Of a DNA stretch of 58,391 nucleotides, positions 15,788 to 23,424 are shown in pieces. The notes under the pieces were generated by a model. The model did no database searches and was not told the origin of the DNA. It saw nothing but the letters and a program-made list of their open reading frames with translations. A program made the translations under genes and the position numbers. This DNA is from Bacteroidota bacterium (GTDB lineage Bacteria; Bacteroidota; Bacteroidia; CAIKAF01): assembly GCA_023432985.1 (NCBI GenBank), contig JAEZEQ010000059.1, positions 1-58,391 of the forward strand. The letters run 5' to 3'. Within the stretch, counting starts at the first letter, position 1, and every line of letters starts with the position of its first letter.

Positions 15788-15818
15788 AAATAGTCTCCCG
15801 TAATTCTGAATATATCCT

Positions 15819-16964
15819 ATGAAAAAAAATCGTTTACCCGCATTTCTTTGCATAGTATTGCTTTTTCTTACTTTTTCTTTGCAAGCACAAACAGTGCATA
15901 GTGCTTCATTCGAACATGGAGGAATAACGCGCAGCTATCATTATTATGTTCCCGCAACTTATTCCCCCTCACAACCAACAGCCTTGGTATTAGGTTTGCA
16001 CGGATTGGGATCGAGCGGACAAAATTTTGCTCAATACAGAGATTTTAGACCCATAGCCGATACAGCAAATTTTATTTTTGTGTACCCGGATGGTTCCACA
16101 TTATTGGGTGTTCGGTTTTGGAATTACGGCAATGTAATGGGGTCCACCGTTGATGATATTGGCTTTTTGGAAGCATTGGTCGACACCATTTCGGCGCATT
16201 ATTCCATTGATGAAAACAGGGTTTATTGCACCGGCATGTCGAATGGTGCTTTTATGGCTTATGCATTGGCCTGCAACAGTTCGAAGTTTGCCGCTATTGC
16301 TGCGGTTACCGGTTCTATGTCGCTAAACATGTACAATAGTTGTCAGCCTCAAATGCCCATACCGGTTATGCATATACATGGCACTGAAGATAGCACAAAC
16401 CCATACGATGGCACATCTTCCATGAAATCTATTCCCGATGTAATTTCCTATTGGGTCAATATAAATCAGTGCAATCCCACTCCACTCTATACACTGCGGC
16501 CGGATACAGATCCAAACGACAATGCTGTGGCCGAACAATATGTCTATTATAACGGCATAAACGGACATAGTGTAGAACATTTCAAAATTGTGGGGGGCGG
16601 ACATACCTGGCCGGGTCAACAAATGTCTGGAGGCGGTAATTTATGTATGGATATAGACGGGCGAATAGAAATCTGGCGTTTTTTCAACCAATTTCAACGC
16701 AGCGCTCCTTTCTCCCTTTCCGAAGAACAGCCTATTCCCTTTCAGATTTATCCCAATCCTACCAAATCTACCCTCTATATTGAATCGCCCAATGCTCATC
16801 CATACCAAATTCAAGTTCTGGATGCCTTGGGCCGAAAAATCCCCATTGCAATTGAACATAGTCCCCAACAAGTGGATATGCGCCAATGGGACAAGGGCAT
16901 TTATTTCCTTGAAATCAAACAAGGAGAAAATCGCCAAATACTAAAAATAATGCTTGTTGAGTAA
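15819..16964 (+). CDS. PHB-depolymerase-family esterase with T9SS sorting domain
   Basis: A 381-residue secreted alpha/beta-hydrolase. Seen: a signal peptide (to LQAQ, residue 24), the oxyanion region LVLGLHGLGSSGQNF, the nucleophile Ser141 in CTGMSNGAFM, an acid in MHIHGTEDSTNPYDG, and the catalytic His in VGGGHTWPG. This is the LpqC/polyhydroxybutyrate depolymerase (CE1-like) layout, also used by feruloyl and acetyl xylan esterases. Residues of about 303-381 are a type A T9SS C-terminal domain (PFQIYPNPTKSTLYIES ... GIYFLEIKQG), so the enzyme should be exported across the outer membrane. The substrate is unknown. Confidence 0.87.
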   Translation: MKKNRLPAFLCIVLLFLTFSLQAQTVHSASFEHGGITRSYHYYVPATYSPSQPTALVLGLHGLGSSGQNFAQYRDFRPIADTANFIFVYPDGSTLLGVRFWNYGNVMGSTVDDIGFLEALVDTISAHYSIDENRVYCTGMSNGAFMAYALACNSSKFAAIAAVTGSMSLNMYNSCQPQMPIPVMHIHGTEDSTNPYDGTSSMKSIPDVISYWVNINQCNPTPLYTLRPDTDPNDNAVAEQYVYYNGINGHSVEHFKIVGGGHTWPGQQMSGGGNLCMDIDGRIEIWRFFNQFQRSAPFSLSEEQPIPFQIYPNPTKSTLYIESPNAHPYQIQVLDALGRKIPIAIEHSPQQVDMRQWDKGIYFLEIKQGENRQILKIMLVE

Positions 16965-17010
16965 AAATAAATCTTATTCCAAAAATGGGATAAAGTCCTG
17001 CGAAAAGCAC

Positions 17011-17049
17011 AAAAAAAACAGGTGCGCGCATTTAAGCTCTCGCACCTGT
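17011..17049 (-). terminator. Intrinsic terminator of the candidate small RNA
   Basis: On the minus strand ACAGGTGCG and CGCACCTGT form a perfect 9-bp stem with a 14-nt loop, then eight T. On the plus strand the hairpin is followed by AACCC, so it is a minus-strand terminator only. Confidence 0.85.
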
Positions 17050-17103
17050 AACCCTTAACTAACCAACCCTATGAAAAAACTATCTAGATGTTCTAAATAG
17101 ATA
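17011..17103 (-). ncRNA. Candidate small RNA, about 90 nt, antisense to a start-codon-like sequence
   Basis: An orphan minus-strand transcript is predicted in the 454-nt gap 16965-17418, with start near 17100-17103 and end near 17011. Seen from 5' to 3': a hairpin CTATTTAG-AACAT-CTAGATAG, an apparently unpaired stretch with TTTTTTCATAGGG followed by GTTGGTTAGTTAAGGGTT, and a terminator hairpin with eight T. No plausible ORF lies inside. The unpaired stretch is the reverse complement of a sequence that looks like a Bacteroidota translation start (CCAACCCTATGAAAAAAC). A trans-acting antisense regulator is inferred. No minus-strand gene nearby needs this terminator. Apart from this element and the promoter of the next gene, I see nothing else in the gap. 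Confidence 0.55.
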
Positions 17104-17106
17104 AGT

Positions 17107-17136
17107 CAAAGGTATGCAAAATTTTAAACCCGACAA
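17107..17136 (-). promoter_or_regulatory. Promoter of the candidate small RNA
   Basis: Minus strand TTG (17134-17136), 19-nt spacer, TACCTTTG (17107-17114). This is an exact fit to the Bacteroidota -33/-7 consensus, pointing toward the terminator at 17011. Confidence 0.65.
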
Positions 17137-17369
17137 GCTCCTAACTATTTTTTAACTTTAGATTCAGTTTATAGGCCATCCATGAAAAATACATGAATAC
17201 ACTGAAACAAATATTGATAAAATCTTAATTTGTTCGTGATTTACATCGACTTAAGAGATGCAAATAAATAATTTTTACATCAAAAATTCGAAAAATTTTT
17301 TAATGTATCTTAACCAAAAATCACTATTATTCGGGATATTGCATTTCGCTAAAAAGTGTCGGGACATAA

Positions 17370-17400
17370 TTTGCAAAAATGTATTTTAATAGTACATTTG
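17370..17400 (+). promoter_or_regulatory. Promoter of the beta-helix lipoprotein
   Basis: TTTG (17370-17373), 19-nt spacer, TACATTTG (17393-17400), 18 nt before the ATG at 17419. An exact TTTG-N19-TAnnTTTG consensus. Confidence 0.75.
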
Positions 17401-17418
17401 AAAAAACCTTATACAACC

Positions 17419-18693
17419 ATGCAAACTATCATAACCCGGATATGCACCTTTCTAATCATTGTGCTTAGTTTCCAAGCATGCACAAAAGACTTTATGCCGG
17501 AAGCGCCTGAACCGCAAAATCCGATAGAAACCCATGCCATACAACTTGGGGACGGAAATGGACAAGCTATATATATAGGCTCGAATTATACATTTAAAAA
17601 CAACCCCAATGCGGCTGTAGATTATATCATCAGAGACCTGATTATTATTTATGATTCTGTGGTTACGGTAGAGCCCGGTTGCGTCATTTATTTTGAAGGG
17701 AGCACGGCCGGTATTATGACCAAAAACAAGGGTGCTTTCTATGCGCAGGGCACAGCCGAAAATCCCATTTATTTTGGCAGCAATCAGCGCTGGCCCGGTT
17801 CATGGAGTGGCATTTTTATTGGTACAGACCGTGTCGAAAATGTATTCAATCATTGTACTTTTGAATATGCCGGCGGAGAATCCCCAACCGAGATGCCGGT
17901 TTCAGCAGCGTTGGGATTGCATACAGACATCGATGATTTGAACGATCCCTATATAAACGTTAGTAACTGTTATTTCAAAAACAACAATGCATATGGCTTT
18001 TATTGTGCTTCATTAAAGGGACAAATTTTCGATTTCTCCTTTAATCGATTCGAGAATCAACAAGGAATTCCCGCCGCATTTCCACTGAAAAAAGCAGCGG
18101 CTATTCAAAGCAATAATCAGTTTGCCTCTCTTACGCATCCCAATACGGCAAAATATGTATTGCTTTTTAACGACGGGTTTAATCAGAACAGCGATTTAGA
18201 CGAAGCATTGACCTTGAAAAAACTAGATGTTCCTTATCGCTTCAGCGGAAATGAAGGTGTTTGTATAATTCAAGCCGGTCTTACTATTGAGCCGGGCGTA
18301 GTTTTGGAGTTTGATTTAGATGGCGGACTTCTAATCAAGGATGGATTTTTAAATGCAACCGGTACAGCTGCTGATCCCATTGTTTTTAAAGGAATAAGCG
18401 GAAATCTGAGTCGTTGGGTCGGCATTTCCTTTCAAAATTCGAATGCACAGAATCAACTACAATATTGCGAAATCGTCAGCGCCGGCAGTAAAAAAGCCCC
18501 TTGGTGCGACGGACAAGCTGCTGTGTCACTGGGCAACTGGTTTGGAGAAGCCGGTGCTGCACGAGTAGAAAATTGTCGTATTAGCAATAGCGGGGCCTAT
18601 GCTATTGCTAAGAAATCGAGCTCAACCCTCATTCAAAATGCCAATACATTTTCCCTCAATCAATCCACACCCGACATCTACAATTATCAATAA
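17419..18693 (+). CDS. Lipoprotein with right-handed parallel beta-helix
   Basis: A 424-residue surface or periplasmic lipoprotein. Seen: an N-terminal lipoprotein signal (MQTIITRICTFLIIVLSFQAC) with the lipobox Cys at residue 21, then repeated strands typical of right-handed parallel beta-helices (VVTVEPGCVIYFEGSTAG, WSGIFIGTDRVENVFNHC, GLTIEPGVVLEFDLDGG, WVGISFQNSNAQNQLQYC). No catalytic motif is recognised and there is no T9SS tail. The start at 17419 is preferred over a GTG at 17356 because the lipobox and promoter fit it. Function unknown; carbohydrate binding or adhesion is possible. Confidence 0.82.
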   Translation: MQTIITRICTFLIIVLSFQACTKDFMPEAPEPQNPIETHAIQLGDGNGQAIYIGSNYTFKNNPNAAVDYIIRDLIIIYDSVVTVEPGCVIYFEGSTAGIMTKNKGAFYAQGTAENPIYFGSNQRWPGSWSGIFIGTDRVENVFNHCTFEYAGGESPTEMPVSAALGLHTDIDDLNDPYINVSNCYFKNNNAYGFYCASLKGQIFDFSFNRFENQQGIPAAFPLKKAAAIQSNNQFASLTHPNTAKYVLLFNDGFNQNSDLDEALTLKKLDVPYRFSGNEGVCIIQAGLTIEPGVVLEFDLDGGLLIKDGFLNATGTAADPIVFKGISGNLSRWVGISFQNSNAQNQLQYCEIVSAGSKKAPWCDGQAAVSLGNWFGEAGAARVENCRISNSGAYAIAKKSSSTLIQNANTFSLNQSTPDIYNYQ

Positions 18694-18727
18694 AAAAAAT
18701 CAGGCTTGCCTTTACGACAAACCTGAT
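18692..18727 (-). terminator. Terminator of the PorT-type barrel gene
   Basis: On the minus strand ATCAGGTTTG and CAAGCCTGAT form a 10-bp stem with one U-G pair, followed by a run of about eight T. On the plus strand the same position is a C-A mismatch, so it is tuned to the minus-strand gene ending at 18750. It touches the stop codon of the plus-strand lipoprotein gene. Confidence 0.7.
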
Positions 18728-18749
18728 ATACTTCACACACAGAAAAATG

Positions 18750-19349
18750 CTATCTTCCAAAAAGTGTGAAACCAAGCGCAGCTTGGAAAGAATCTGATTT
18801 AAACCTTTGATCGGGAATGCTGCTCTGATTATTTAATGCCACAAAATATCTAAGATCCAGGGAAAAACGCCATACATTTACCCCCGTAAAAAAACCGGCA
18901 TGAAATACTCCATTTTTCAATTGAGAATTTGCCATATCGAATTTGCGTAAATTCTCATCCACCATAAAGGAGTATGAAGCGGTCGGACCTAATCTCAACT
19001 GAAATAATTTCTTATTTATCGGACGCACTCCGGGAGAAACTACAGCCTGGATATAATGTGTATTGAATTTTCCTTCCGACTCAATTCCCTGTGCATTGGT
19101 ATAGGTAATATGTGTGCCACTAAAATGATAATTCAATTCGGGTTGCACGTAAAATAATCCGCCAAACCTAAACCAGGCGCCAAACATAGCTCCGCCATAA
19201 CCTTTATAGGTTTTAATCTGTGGATTATTAATGTGCATATTTCCTAAATGATAACCGCCGTGCACGCCCGTTCCAAATCTTTTTTGGGCATAACTCACAG
19301 AAGAGCCGACCAAAAAGAAAATGAGGATTGTTGTTTTCACTTGCCGCAT
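18750..19349 (-). CDS. Outer-membrane beta-barrel protein, PorT-like
   Basis: A 199-residue protein with a signal peptide (to SYAQ, about residue 22) and alternating hydrophobic/polar strands with glycine turns (FGTGVHGGYHLGNMH, LFYVQPELNYHFSG, FHAGFFTGVNVWRFSLDLRY, AALGFTLFGR). The profile matches the PorT-family outer-membrane barrel domain (PF13568-like) common in Bacteroidota. PorT itself is a T9SS component, but this large family is mostly of unknown role, so no T9SS function is claimed. Divergent from rsmI. Confidence 0.78.
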   Translation of the reverse strand: MRQVKTTILIFFLVGSSVSYAQKRFGTGVHGGYHLGNMHINNPQIKTYKGYGGAMFGAWFRFGGLFYVQPELNYHFSGTHITYTNAQGIESEGKFNTHYIQAVVSPGVRPINKKLFQLRLGPTASYSFMVDENLRKFDMANSQLKNGVFHAGFFTGVNVWRFSLDLRYFVALNNQSSIPDQRFKSDSFQAALGFTLFGR

Positions 19350-19425
19350 AATTAACTATTTAGGAAATCTAACGACAAAGGAACCTATAAAAGTCCTATT
19401 TTTTATTTTATTAAGAAACATGTTG

Positions 19426-19443
19426 TTCACACTCCATTGTGAA
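19426..19443. promoter_or_regulatory. Palindrome in the barrel/rsmI divergent intergenic region
   Basis: TTCACA-CTCCAT-TGTGAA is a perfect 6+6 bp inverted repeat with a 6-nt spacer, roughly midway between divergent starts. It could be a dimeric regulator site. It is short enough to be chance. Confidence 0.25.
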
Positions 19444-19553
19444 TGAAGTAAATTTCGAAAGACTATCTTAACATGATATATTGGAAAACTAATGCTTTAT
19501 TCCTTTTTCATTTCGTGTAATTAAACTTAAATTTACCGGAAATTAGAACAGTT

Positions 19554-20246
19554 TTGGGAAAATTATTTATAGTACCTACGCCTATTGGCAATTTGGAAGA
19601 TATTACCTTGAGGGCTTTGCGTATATTAAAGGAAGTGGATTTTATTTTGGCGGAAGATACGCGTACAACGGCATTCCTGCTCAATCATTTTCAAATAAAA
19701 ACACCCCTTAAAGCCAATCATAAATTCAACGAACATAAGGAAGCCGAACGCTGGATACAGCTTTTATCCGGAAATGAACAAGCCGCTTTGGTCTCGGATG
19801 CAGGTACGCCCGGTATTTCTGATCCCGGATATTATTTAATTCACGCCTGCATTGAAGCCGGAATTGAAATTGAATGTTTGCCCGGACCAACTGCGTTTAT
19901 CCCGGCTCTCATCCAAAGCGGATTCCCTACAGATTCTTTTATTTTTGAAGGGTTTTTACCCCATAAAAAAGGGAGAAAAACTGCATGGGAAAATCTTTTA
20001 AACGAAAAAAGGACCGTTGTTTTTTATGAAAGTCCCCACCGACTCCTTAAAGCCCTTAACGAATGTGAAAGTATTTTAGGGCCGGAAAGAGAATTGTCGG
20101 TCAGCCGCGAAATCACCAAAAAATTCGAAGAAACAAAAAGAGGAAAAGCCGCAGAAATTCGGAAATATTTTGAAGAAAAAGGAGTAAAAGGCGAATTCGT
20201 AATCGTAATAAAAGGTATTTCAAAATATAAAAAAATTGAATCTTGA
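19554..20246 (+). CDS. rsmI: 16S rRNA (cytidine-1402-2'-O)-methyltransferase RsmI
   Basis: A 230-residue SAM-dependent methyltransferase of the tetrapyrrole-methylase fold that 2'-O-methylates C1402 in the ribosomal P site. Seen: N-terminal GKLFIVPTPIGNLEDITLRA, AEDTRTTAFLLNHF, the glycine-rich ALVSDAGTPGISDPGY, and CLPGPTAFIPALIQSGFP. The start is a TTG codon: family members begin at this methionine and no in-frame ATG fits. The end overlaps recG, which also begins with TTG. Confidence 0.93.
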   Translation: MGKLFIVPTPIGNLEDITLRALRILKEVDFILAEDTRTTAFLLNHFQIKTPLKANHKFNEHKEAERWIQLLSGNEQAALVSDAGTPGISDPGYYLIHACIEAGIEIECLPGPTAFIPALIQSGFPTDSFIFEGFLPHKKGRKTAWENLLNEKRTVVFYESPHRLLKALNECESILGPERELSVSREITKKFEETKRGKAAEIRKYFEEKGVKGEFVIVIKGISKYKKIES

Positions 20247-22323
20247 TACGTCCATAGAATATGTAAAAGGTGTTGGACCGAAAAAGGCGGACGTTCTGAA
20301 AACAGAAGCCGGCATTTTTACGGTTGGAGATATGCTGCATTATTTTCCGTTCAGGCATATAGACCGTACTCAATTTCACCAAATCGGATCTTTGAGTGAG
20401 GAAAATACTCAGGTGCAAATAAAGGTGCGCATTCTGAAGATCGAAATGATCGAAAAAGGCCGTAAAAGATTGGTGGCCACCGCGGCAGATTCGAGCGGAC
20501 AAATGGAATTGATCTGGTTTCAAGGCATAAAGTGGATTAAAGATATGCTGAAACCCGGAATGGATTATATCATTTTTGGAAGAGTCTCTAAATTTCAACA
20601 TAAATGGAATATGGTGCATCCGGAAATGGAATTGCTGACGCCTCAGGCCTTATCCCGCGCAAAAGGTCTCCATCCCGTCTACCCCAGTAGCGAAAAAATG
20701 AAAACGGCTTATCTCGATTCGAAAGGCGTCTCTCAGATTATTCAACATATTTTTCAAGCTAATCTCGATCCCATTGAAGATAGTTTGCCCGAATATATAC
20801 AGCAAATTATCAAACTACCCAAACTGGCCGAAAGCCTGCATCAAATTCACGCTCCGGATAATTACGAAATGCTTCAAAAAGCCATTTTCCGCCTAAAATT
20901 CGAAGAACTTTTTTATATACGTCTGCGCCTGCTCATTCAGAATAAGGTAGCCAAAAATTCATGGCGAGGCTATGCTTTCGAGAATGTGGGCGAACTCTTT
21001 CAAACTTTTTATCACCAATATTTACCGTTCGAACTGACGGGTGCACAAAAAAGGGTGATAAAAGAAATTCGTGCCGATACCGTTTCGGGAAAACATATGA
21101 ACCGCCTCATACAGGGCGATGTGGGGAGTGGGAAAACCATAGTGGCTCTGATGTGCATGTTGCTTGCCGCTGATAATGGCTATCAGGCTTGTCTTATGGC
21201 GCCTACCGAGATTTTGGCCCAACAGCATCATGCTTCGCTCTCCGAAATGTTGGCCCCGCTCGGTATTGAAGTAGGCCTGCTCACAGGTAGCAGTAAGTCC
21301 GCAAAAAGGAAAATATTGCACGAAAAATTGCAATCGGGCGAATTGAAATTTCTCATAGGTACCCATGCCATTATTGAACCGGAAGTCCGTTTCAAAAATT
21401 TGGGATTGGCTATTATTGACGAACAACACCGATTTGGCGTGGCTCAAAGGGCCAAATTGTATGCTAAGAACGAAAAACCACCGCATATTCTCGTGATGAC
21501 GGCAACCCCCATTCCGCGTACTTTGGCCATGACGCTTTACGGCGAATTGGATGTAAGCGTAATTGATGAATTGCCACCCGGTCGCAAACCCATTCAGACC
21601 AGACATTTTTTCGACAATAAACGCTTGGAAATGCTCGGTTTCCTGAAATCAGAATTGCAAAAAGGACGACAAGCTTATATCGTTTATCCCCTTATCGAAG
21701 AAAGTGAAAAGCTGGATCTGAAACATCTTGAGGATGGATATGAAGCTCTTTCCCGCTATTTTCCCGAATACCATATCAGCATTGTACACGGGAAATTAAA
21801 TGCAGCCACTAAGGATTATGAAATGCAACGATTTCTGAAAAAAGAGACGCAAATCATGGTCGCTACTACGGTAATTGAAGTGGGCGTTAATGTTCCCAAT
21901 GCCTCTATTATGGTCATTGAAAATGCCGAAAGATTCGGACTCTCCCAATTGCACCAGTTAAGAGGACGCGTCGGAAGAGGTGCCGACCAAAGTTATTGCA
22001 TACTTATGAGCGATTATAAATTGAGCGAAGAAGCCAAAACGCGTATGCAAACTATGGTGCGCACTAATGACGGATTCGAAATTGCGGAAGTGGATTTGCA
22101 ATTAAGAGGCCCCGGTGATACAGAAGGAACCCGCCAAAGTGGGATACTGGACCTGAAATTGGCCGACCTGGCAAAAGATCAGAAAATACTCCAACTCGCT
22201 AATGATATTGCTGTAGAAATTTTGAAAAAAGACCCCCTACTTAATGCTCCGGAAAATCAATTGATGAAAAAAATAATCAATAAAAAATGGGCAGGAAAAA
22301 TGATATGGAGTAAAATTTCATAA
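20236..22323 (+). CDS. recG: ATP-dependent DNA helicase RecG
   Basis: A 695-residue branch-migration helicase acting on stalled forks and Holliday junctions. Seen: an N-terminal wedge/OB region (YVKGVGPKKADVLKTEAG, YFPFRHIDRTQF), Walker A RLIQGDVGSGKTIVAL, motif Ia ACLMAPTEILAQQH, DEAH-type IIDEQHRFGV, motif III VMTATPIPRTLAMTLYG, and the C-terminal helicase lobe (ATTVIEVGVNVPNA, QLHQLRGRVGRG). The length is normal. The start is TTG, overlapping the last 11 nt of rsmI. The overlap suggests translational coupling. Confidence 0.96.
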   Translation: MNLDTSIEYVKGVGPKKADVLKTEAGIFTVGDMLHYFPFRHIDRTQFHQIGSLSEENTQVQIKVRILKIEMIEKGRKRLVATAADSSGQMELIWFQGIKWIKDMLKPGMDYIIFGRVSKFQHKWNMVHPEMELLTPQALSRAKGLHPVYPSSEKMKTAYLDSKGVSQIIQHIFQANLDPIEDSLPEYIQQIIKLPKLAESLHQIHAPDNYEMLQKAIFRLKFEELFYIRLRLLIQNKVAKNSWRGYAFENVGELFQTFYHQYLPFELTGAQKRVIKEIRADTVSGKHMNRLIQGDVGSGKTIVALMCMLLAADNGYQACLMAPTEILAQQHHASLSEMLAPLGIEVGLLTGSSKSAKRKILHEKLQSGELKFLIGTHAIIEPEVRFKNLGLAIIDEQHRFGVAQRAKLYAKNEKPPHILVMTATPIPRTLAMTLYGELDVSVIDELPPGRKPIQTRHFFDNKRLEMLGFLKSELQKGRQAYIVYPLIEESEKLDLKHLEDGYEALSRYFPEYHISIVHGKLNAATKDYEMQRFLKKETQIMVATTVIEVGVNVPNASIMVIENAERFGLSQLHQLRGRVGRGADQSYCILMSDYKLSEEAKTRMQTMVRTNDGFEIAEVDLQLRGPGDTEGTRQSGILDLKLADLAKDQKILQLANDIAVEILKKDPLLNAPENQLMKKIINKKWAGKMIWSKIS

Positions 22324-22339
22324 AACCCAAAAAATTAAA

Positions 22340-23332
22340 ATGAAAGCTTCACAAAATCCCATTTTTCGATTTCAATTGATGATTACCCTAATCGGAATCG
22401 GACTTTTTGCACTTAAAATTACAGCTTGGTATTTTACTCAATCTGTGGCTGTGCTGACTGATGCCCTCGAAAGTACCGTCAATATCAGCAGCGCCTTATT
22501 GGGATTATACAGCATTTACCTTTCGGCAAAACCTAAAGATGAAGACCACCCATACGGCCACGGAAAAATCGAATTCCTAACCTCTGCCATCGAAGGTGCA
22601 CTGGTATTTGTAGCAGGATTATTAATCATTCTCGAAGCCATTAAAAATCTCAGAAATCCGCACGAACCAAAAGAACTCGGATTGGGTATTATTATCATTG
22701 CATTTACAGGGCTGATTAACTTTATAATGGGTTGGTTTGCTGTAAAAAATGGGCGTAAAAGTAATTCCCTCGCATTGGTCTCCGGCGGTAAACACCTGCA
22801 AAGCGACACCTACTCAACAATGGGTATAGTGCTGGGATTAATCCTCATGCAGATTACAGGCTTATACTGGCTCGACAGTATTATTGCGCTCATTTTTGCA
22901 TTTATTATTTTATTCACCGGCTATAAAATTATTAGGGAATCTATTGCAGGCATCATGGATGAAGCCGATGAAGCTTTAATTGAAAAACTAGTCAACTATC
23001 TCGAAGAAAACCGGGCACCCGAAATCATAGACCTGCACAATCTTCGCATGATTAAATATGGACGTATGATTCATTTGGATTGCCATATCACCGTTCCCTG
23101 GTATTTCGACGTCACGCAGGCACATAGCCAAATCGACAAATTAGACCAAATGGTTGCTGCACATTTTGGAAATAGTGTGGAATTATTCGTACATGTAGAC
23201 GCCTGTATTGAAAGCAGTTGTAAATTATGCACCATAGCCGACTGTCCCGTTCGTAAACATGATTTTGTGCAAAAAGTTAAGTGGACTCATGCAAATATTC
23301 GTTCGAACAAAAAGCATGAAATTGGTAACTAA
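22340..23332 (+). CDS. Cation diffusion facilitator transporter with Cys-rich tail
   Basis: A 330-residue inner-membrane divalent metal/proton antiporter of the CDF family. Seen: about six transmembrane helices, the metal-site motifs VLTDALESTVN (TM2) and KHLQSDTYSTMG (TM5), and a cytosolic C-terminal domain (LHNLRMIKYGRMIHLDCH). The C-terminus carries four cysteines spaced as C-x5-C-x2-C-x4-C (DACIESSCKLCTIADCPVR), which may bind metal. The substrate (Zn, Fe or Mn) is not determined. It lies 16 nt downstream of recG and is followed by a terminator. Confidence 0.88.
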   Translation: MKASQNPIFRFQLMITLIGIGLFALKITAWYFTQSVAVLTDALESTVNISSALLGLYSIYLSAKPKDEDHPYGHGKIEFLTSAIEGALVFVAGLLIILEAIKNLRNPHEPKELGLGIIIIAFTGLINFIMGWFAVKNGRKSNSLALVSGGKHLQSDTYSTMGIVLGLILMQITGLYWLDSIIALIFAFIILFTGYKIIRESIAGIMDEADEALIEKLVNYLEENRAPEIIDLHNLRMIKYGRMIHLDCHITVPWYFDVTQAHSQIDKLDQMVAAHFGNSVELFVHVDACIESSCKLCTIADCPVRKHDFVQKVKWTHANIRSNKKHEIGN

Positions 23333-23351
23333 TACTCCCTGTTTCTTTGTA

Positions 23352-23389
23352 ATGGCATTTTTGTTTTATGAAAATTGCCATGTTTTTTT
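23352..23389 (+). terminator. Terminator of the rsmI-recG-CDF operon
   Basis: ATGGCATTTTT and AAAATTGCCAT form an 11-position stem with one T-T mismatch and an 8-nt loop, then G and seven T. Its 3' arm contains the -33 element of the next gene. Confidence 0.7.
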
Positions 23390-23408
23390 GTGAGATATGT
23401 TAACTTTG
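23375..23408 (+). promoter_or_regulatory. Promoter of the cysteine desulfurase gene
   Basis: TTG (23375-23377), 23-nt spacer, TAACTTTG (23401-23408), 16 nt before the ATG at 23425. It overlaps the preceding terminator. Confidence 0.5.
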
Positions 23409-23424
23409 CAGCTGCAAATTGAAT

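Noticed and set aside
17071..17100. A 9-codon plus-strand ORF (MKKLSRCSK) after a leader-like sequence
   Set aside because: No plus-strand promoter precedes it, while a consensus promoter and terminator frame the opposite strand. It is better explained as the antisense face of the candidate small RNA, though a leader peptide is not fully excluded.
17356..17418. GTG start extending the beta-helix lipoprotein
   Set aside because: It would bury the lipoprotein signal and run through a consensus promoter.
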